Below the pieces are notes generated by a model. That model did not search any database. It had not been told where the DNA came from and was given only the letters and a program-made list of their open reading frames with translations. DNA of 31,403 nucleotides, taken from positions 1-31,403 of IMG/VR virus record IMGVR_UViG_3300033148_002472; one strand, 5' to 3'. The position numbers and the translations under genes were made by a program. The stretch comes from a virus. How positions within the stretch are numbered: position 1 is the stretch's first letter; every line of letters begins with the position of its first letter. Positions 28,297-31,403 of this stretch are shown piece by piece.

Positions 28297-30928
28297 GTTT
28301 TTAAATTCAGGACAGGATAGTGCGGGAATTGCCGACGAACAGGCAATGAAGCAGGCGGGAAGGGTCGCCAGCACAGCATCAGTAGATTTAACGTCGGCGC
28401 CATCAGCTATTGATGGTGTCACTTTAGTTTCGGGTGACCGAGTTCTGATAAAGAACGGATCAACGGCAAACCCTGGAGCCACATCAATCGACAACGGCGT
28501 CTATGTCTTTAATGGCACAGGCTCCGCAATGACGCGATCTCCTGACGCTGACGAGGATGTAGAGATAGCCAACGGGCTACGTGTTAAGATCCTTGAGGGT
28601 AACCAGAATGGAGGATGCCAATTCGATCTTATCGAAACAGACGTTCAGGTAGGGGTCGATGTAATGACCTTTGAGAAGTTCCCACCTCCAACATTTTCGA
28701 ATAACACATTGTTTGTGGATGCAGTCTACGGAGATAATGCTACCGCACAGGCAGATAACCCGAATCGTCCATATCAAACGATTGGCGCAGCCGAAACAGC
28801 CGCAGGTGCATTCGATAAGCTATCTATAGCACCTGCCAATTACCCAGAGGCATTTGCCCCTACTAAAGATCTATTCGTAGATGGGGCAGGGGCCACAGGG
28901 CTTACGAGCATTAATCTTTCTTCGGGTTCCCTAGATGGAAGGATTGGACAGTATATTTACACTGAGCGCAGCGTAGATGTTATTCCAGTAAATAACTCGA
29001 ATAACCAAAACGGTGATAACCTTATTTTCGCATACAACTCTGGTGCAACAGCAATGCCAGCGGCAGCGGCACTTTCCAATACAAACCGATTTACAGTAAC
29101 CCCACTCGATGGTATTTATAATATCGTAAACACAAAACAGATCTCTATTTCTGACTTTGTGGATATTGTCGGTGATGATGTACCTTCATTTAAACCGCTG
29201 TTATCTTTAGATTCAATATCAGGTTTAGATTCTGTATACAGGCCAGGGGCGATAATCCAAGGCCCAGCAGATGGCACGCTCTCACTTCTTCTAGGTGACG
29301 GAACTACAGATTTCCGCATGAAGAATGTTTCTGTATTTACTACAAGGACAACGGGAACAGGGAGAGAGGCGATAAGATTTGAAAATACTGCTTCGGCAAC
29401 TACTGAGAACATCTTACTTGATGGCGTTCATTTTATATCAAACGCTGGAACGGGCCACACTATCCTTAACTTTGTTAATTCTGGATTTAATGGTTTGATC
29501 AATAATTGCGCCAGTTATCGTAACGGAACTCTTGGTAGTTCAGCCACAATAATACAGTTTAACGGTGATTCAGATGTAGACATTATTGAGAGCTTTATAG
29601 GTCAGGTTTCTAATACGGGCCACACTCATACTGGTAGAATAAAGAGATCTTATTTAATCGGCACATCCAATAATTGGGGCGGCTGGACAATGGCAGGCGT
29701 GTATGAGGACACACGAACAAGTATTATTGCTGGTCAGTTTACAGGCCGAGCAGTGAATTGCACATTCGGCACCCAAACATTTGGTGGAACTGGATTCATT
29801 AATTCTGGGTTATGGATCGGTTGCAATTTTGAGGGTACGTTACAGGGTGTCGGAACATTGAACGGAACCTTTATGGGCAATTGTGATGTATCTAATAGCG
29901 TATCTGTTTCTATGGTTAATTCTGCGGTTTACCAGGATTGCAAAATATCTGGAAACCACCAGACAAACTTAAAATCAACGGACGCAGGGAGCAACTCAGC
30001 TCGATACTACAAATGTATCCATGACACCTATCCGACAACCACGAACTCAAACCCATCAGTGCCCACGGGCCTCTTGAGCGGTGAACTCGTTGACTGTATT
30101 ATTTTAAATAATAACAACATACCTGCTAGAACAAACGCCAAGCATATCAGGTGTCATTTCCGTGGGTCAGGCATCGTTGGAACTGATAGCGCATCTTTCA
30201 ATGGATGCACATTCGATTCTCTTGGCTTATCTAAATCTTTAGCAGCTGGTCTAGGTAACTTCAGGATGCGTCCGATTGAAAGGAGCAAACTACTTGCTGG
30301 GACTGAATGCACCCTCGTATTTAACTTAAATGGAGTTAATGCTGGCGTAGACGAAGGAACCACTAACTTCTCTGATTACTTCCAGGTTGGTGACGGAATT
30401 GATGTTATTAATGTTGGCTCTGAGTATGACGGAGAGTTTACAATCGCATCGGTTGTTTACACATCGAGTAATCGAATCAGTGTTACGTATGTTAATGCTG
30501 CTGTAACTGTAGATGAGTCCACAATAGGAACGTCAGGAACTTGCCATAATACAACAAGGCTCTCAGGCAGACCAGAGGTTCTTTCATGCGTCTTTAATGG
30601 CGATAATGACGACGATGCTTATGTCCTTAGTAAATGGATGCAGTTAAATGGACGAAATAATTCATTTGATGGAGCACTGGTCAGAGATGTATCGGCTGAC
30701 TACACAGCAATTCCTAGGGACACTCACATAAGCGCGGATTCAACATCGGGAGATGTAGATGTAACACTTCTACCAGAGGATCGTCAGCAGGAGATAACGA
30801 TCCGAAAGAGCGTGGCGGCAAACTCTGTTCTAGTAAAAGATGATTCAGGTTCCACCGTATTTACTATGACCGCATCGAATGAATCTGTGGCGCTTTACTC
30901 GGATGGAACTAACCTATTAATTAAATAG
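28289..30928 (+). CDS. Tail spike with right-handed beta-helix
   Basis: The gene encodes 879 residues from a GTG overlapping the previous gene. Residues about 25-130 are a common phage tail module (VASTASVDLTSAPSAIDGVTL, SGDRVLIKNGS, DNGVYVFNGTGSAMTRSPDAD). At about 140, FVDAVYGDNATAQADNPNRPYQTIGAA is the usual lead into a parallel beta-helix. From there to about 690 the sequence shows short degenerate turns (FVNSGFNGLINNCASY, SFIGQVSNTGHTHTGRIKRSYLIG, LWIGCNFEGTLQGVG). A C-terminal beta domain (DVDVTLLPEDRQQEITIRKS onward) closes it. Such spikes bind or degrade surface polysaccharide; active residues cannot be assigned by eye. Confidence 0.8.
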   Translation: MGEFLNSGQDSAGIADEQAMKQAGRVASTASVDLTSAPSAIDGVTLVSGDRVLIKNGSTANPGATSIDNGVYVFNGTGSAMTRSPDADEDVEIANGLRVKILEGNQNGGCQFDLIETDVQVGVDVMTFEKFPPPTFSNNTLFVDAVYGDNATAQADNPNRPYQTIGAAETAAGAFDKLSIAPANYPEAFAPTKDLFVDGAGATGLTSINLSSGSLDGRIGQYIYTERSVDVIPVNNSNNQNGDNLIFAYNSGATAMPAAAALSNTNRFTVTPLDGIYNIVNTKQISISDFVDIVGDDVPSFKPLLSLDSISGLDSVYRPGAIIQGPADGTLSLLLGDGTTDFRMKNVSVFTTRTTGTGREAIRFENTASATTENILLDGVHFISNAGTGHTILNFVNSGFNGLINNCASYRNGTLGSSATIIQFNGDSDVDIIESFIGQVSNTGHTHTGRIKRSYLIGTSNNWGGWTMAGVYEDTRTSIIAGQFTGRAVNCTFGTQTFGGTGFINSGLWIGCNFEGTLQGVGTLNGTFMGNCDVSNSVSVSMVNSAVYQDCKISGNHQTNLKSTDAGSNSARYYKCIHDTYPTTTNSNPSVPTGLLSGELVDCIILNNNNIPARTNAKHIRCHFRGSGIVGTDSASFNGCTFDSLGLSKSLAAGLGNFRMRPIERSKLLAGTECTLVFNLNGVNAGVDEGTTNFSDYFQVGDGIDVINVGSEYDGEFTIASVVYTSSNRISVTYVNAAVTVDESTIGTSGTCHNTTRLSGRPEVLSCVFNGDNDDDAYVLSKWMQLNGRNNSFDGALVRDVSADYTAIPRDTHISADSTSGDVDVTLLPEDRQQEITIRKSVAANSVLVKDDSGSTVFTMTASNESVALYSDGTNLLIK

Positions 30929-30930
30929 CT

Positions 30931-31212
30931 ATGAATTGTATAAAAGTAGAATCAGATTGGAAGGCCCAAGAGTGGGATCAGGCTAATAATGTAATGAACG
31001 AAATACCCCTAAGCTCTTCCGATATACAGAAGTTAGAGGATGAATACCAGTCAGTCACTAATGGTATTGAAGGGTTCTGCCATTCATGCGAAGTCCTAAG
31101 TTTCACACTCCACTCGGCAAATCTTGAGGGTCAGAGCGTATCATATAATTCTGGTTTGTTTAATTACCGAGAAGCCAATGGTCAGCATAGGCAGCACCCA
31201 TTTAAACAATGA
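30931..31212 (+). CDS. Hypothetical protein between spike and fibre
   Basis: The gene encodes 93 residues with four Cys (NCIKVE, FCHSCEV), otherwise soluble and acidic-to-neutral. Starts 2 nt after the spike stop. No recognised motif. It may be a chaperone or minor tail component; function unknown. Confidence 0.55.
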   Translation: MNCIKVESDWKAQEWDQANNVMNEIPLSSSDIQKLEDEYQSVTNGIEGFCHSCEVLSFTLHSANLEGQSVSYNSGLFNYREANGQHRQHPFKQ

Positions 31213-31403
31213 GTCATTCATCAAACACACCTGGGGAGCAAAAAGAAAGTAGCTTCATACAAAATGTAGTCACTGCTCCTACTCTGACTGGTGACGTAGA
31301 TAACTACAATCCTACTGGTCTATTTGATAGTATGGTGAGGGTTAATCCAGATGCAGATAACCATGAAATATCGGGGTTTCAGGCTCCACCTGCTGGCGTA
31401 AAT
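31209..31403 (+). CDS. Fibre or adhesin protein, N-terminal part (cut by window edge)
   Basis: The ATG at 31209 overlaps the preceding stop (ATGA) and the frame is open to the last base: 65 codons. After a polar start (MSHSSNTPGEQKESSF) comes TGDVDNYNPTGLFDSMVRVNPDAD and EISGFQAPPAGVN. The 'L-x-G-D-V-x-N-Y-x-P-T-G-L ... I-x-G-x-x-A-P-x-x-G' layout is a module I associate with phage fibre and structural proteins. It probably encodes another receptor-binding protein, completed outside the window. Confidence 0.6.
   Translation, partial: MSHSSNTPGEQKESSFIQNVVTAPTLTGDVDNYNPTGLFDSMVRVNPDADNHEISGFQAPPAGVN

Overview
The window is a stretch of a tailed-phage genome (Caudoviricetes) of short-tailed, podovirus-like type. 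The order small terminase, large terminase, portal, scaffold, capsid, two tubular tail proteins, GNAT-like protein, internal virion proteins and fibres is the T7-style morphogenesis order. There are no ribosomal RNA, host metabolic or IS genes. Genes are densely packed, many joined by ATGA or TAATG overlaps. The host cannot be read off directly. The Sec-signal SleB-type lysin and the preceding genes fit a Gram-negative host, and a His tRNA lacking the G-1:C73 pair (T-1/A73 instead) is a weak pointer to Alphaproteobacteria, where that state is known.

Region 1 (1-1735, minus strand) is a leftward DNA-metabolism operon: three small genes, a single-strand annealing protein with an SSB-like acidic tip, and the start of a DnaQ/RNase H-fold exonuclease running off the left edge. 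Region 2 (1740-4095) codes for no convincing protein. It holds 14 tRNA or tRNA-like genes, three intrinsic terminators, a probable attenuator, and from about 3290 to 4095 a block full of perfect or near-perfect inverted repeats with one tRNA inside it. I interpret that block as a large structured non-coding RNA, comparable in setting to the ornate phage RNAs (GOLLD, ROOL) known to sit beside phage tRNAs.

Region 3 (4129-8306, plus) starts with two unknown genes and the small terminase. It continues with a lysis and accessory block (membrane proteins, Sec-exported SleB hydrolase, a 51-residue two-helix holin candidate, two small Cys-rich proteins) that separates the small from the large terminase by about 3 kb. 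Region 4 (8314-13501) holds large terminase, portal, a Bbp19-like protein and scaffold, ending in a strong terminator. Region 5 (13502-15250) is a separate capsid unit: hairpin-rich 5' leader, major capsid protein, decoration-like protein, terminator. Region 6 (15263-26077) makes the tail tube/nozzle and the internal (ejected) proteins. Region 7 (26117 to the right edge) encodes fibre and spike proteins: a fibre ending in a glycine-rich adhesin-like domain, a beta-helix spike, and an incomplete further fibre gene.

The leftward operon and the rightward late operon diverge from the tRNA/ncRNA region. Both begin with the same composite element: a CTAC-type repeat, exactly 14 nt, then AAGCTTATCAC placed 21-22 nt before the ATG. 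Further copies precede two genes inside the left operon. This shared element, the structured RNA and several tRNAs that break universal tRNA rules are the parts most worth a second look.
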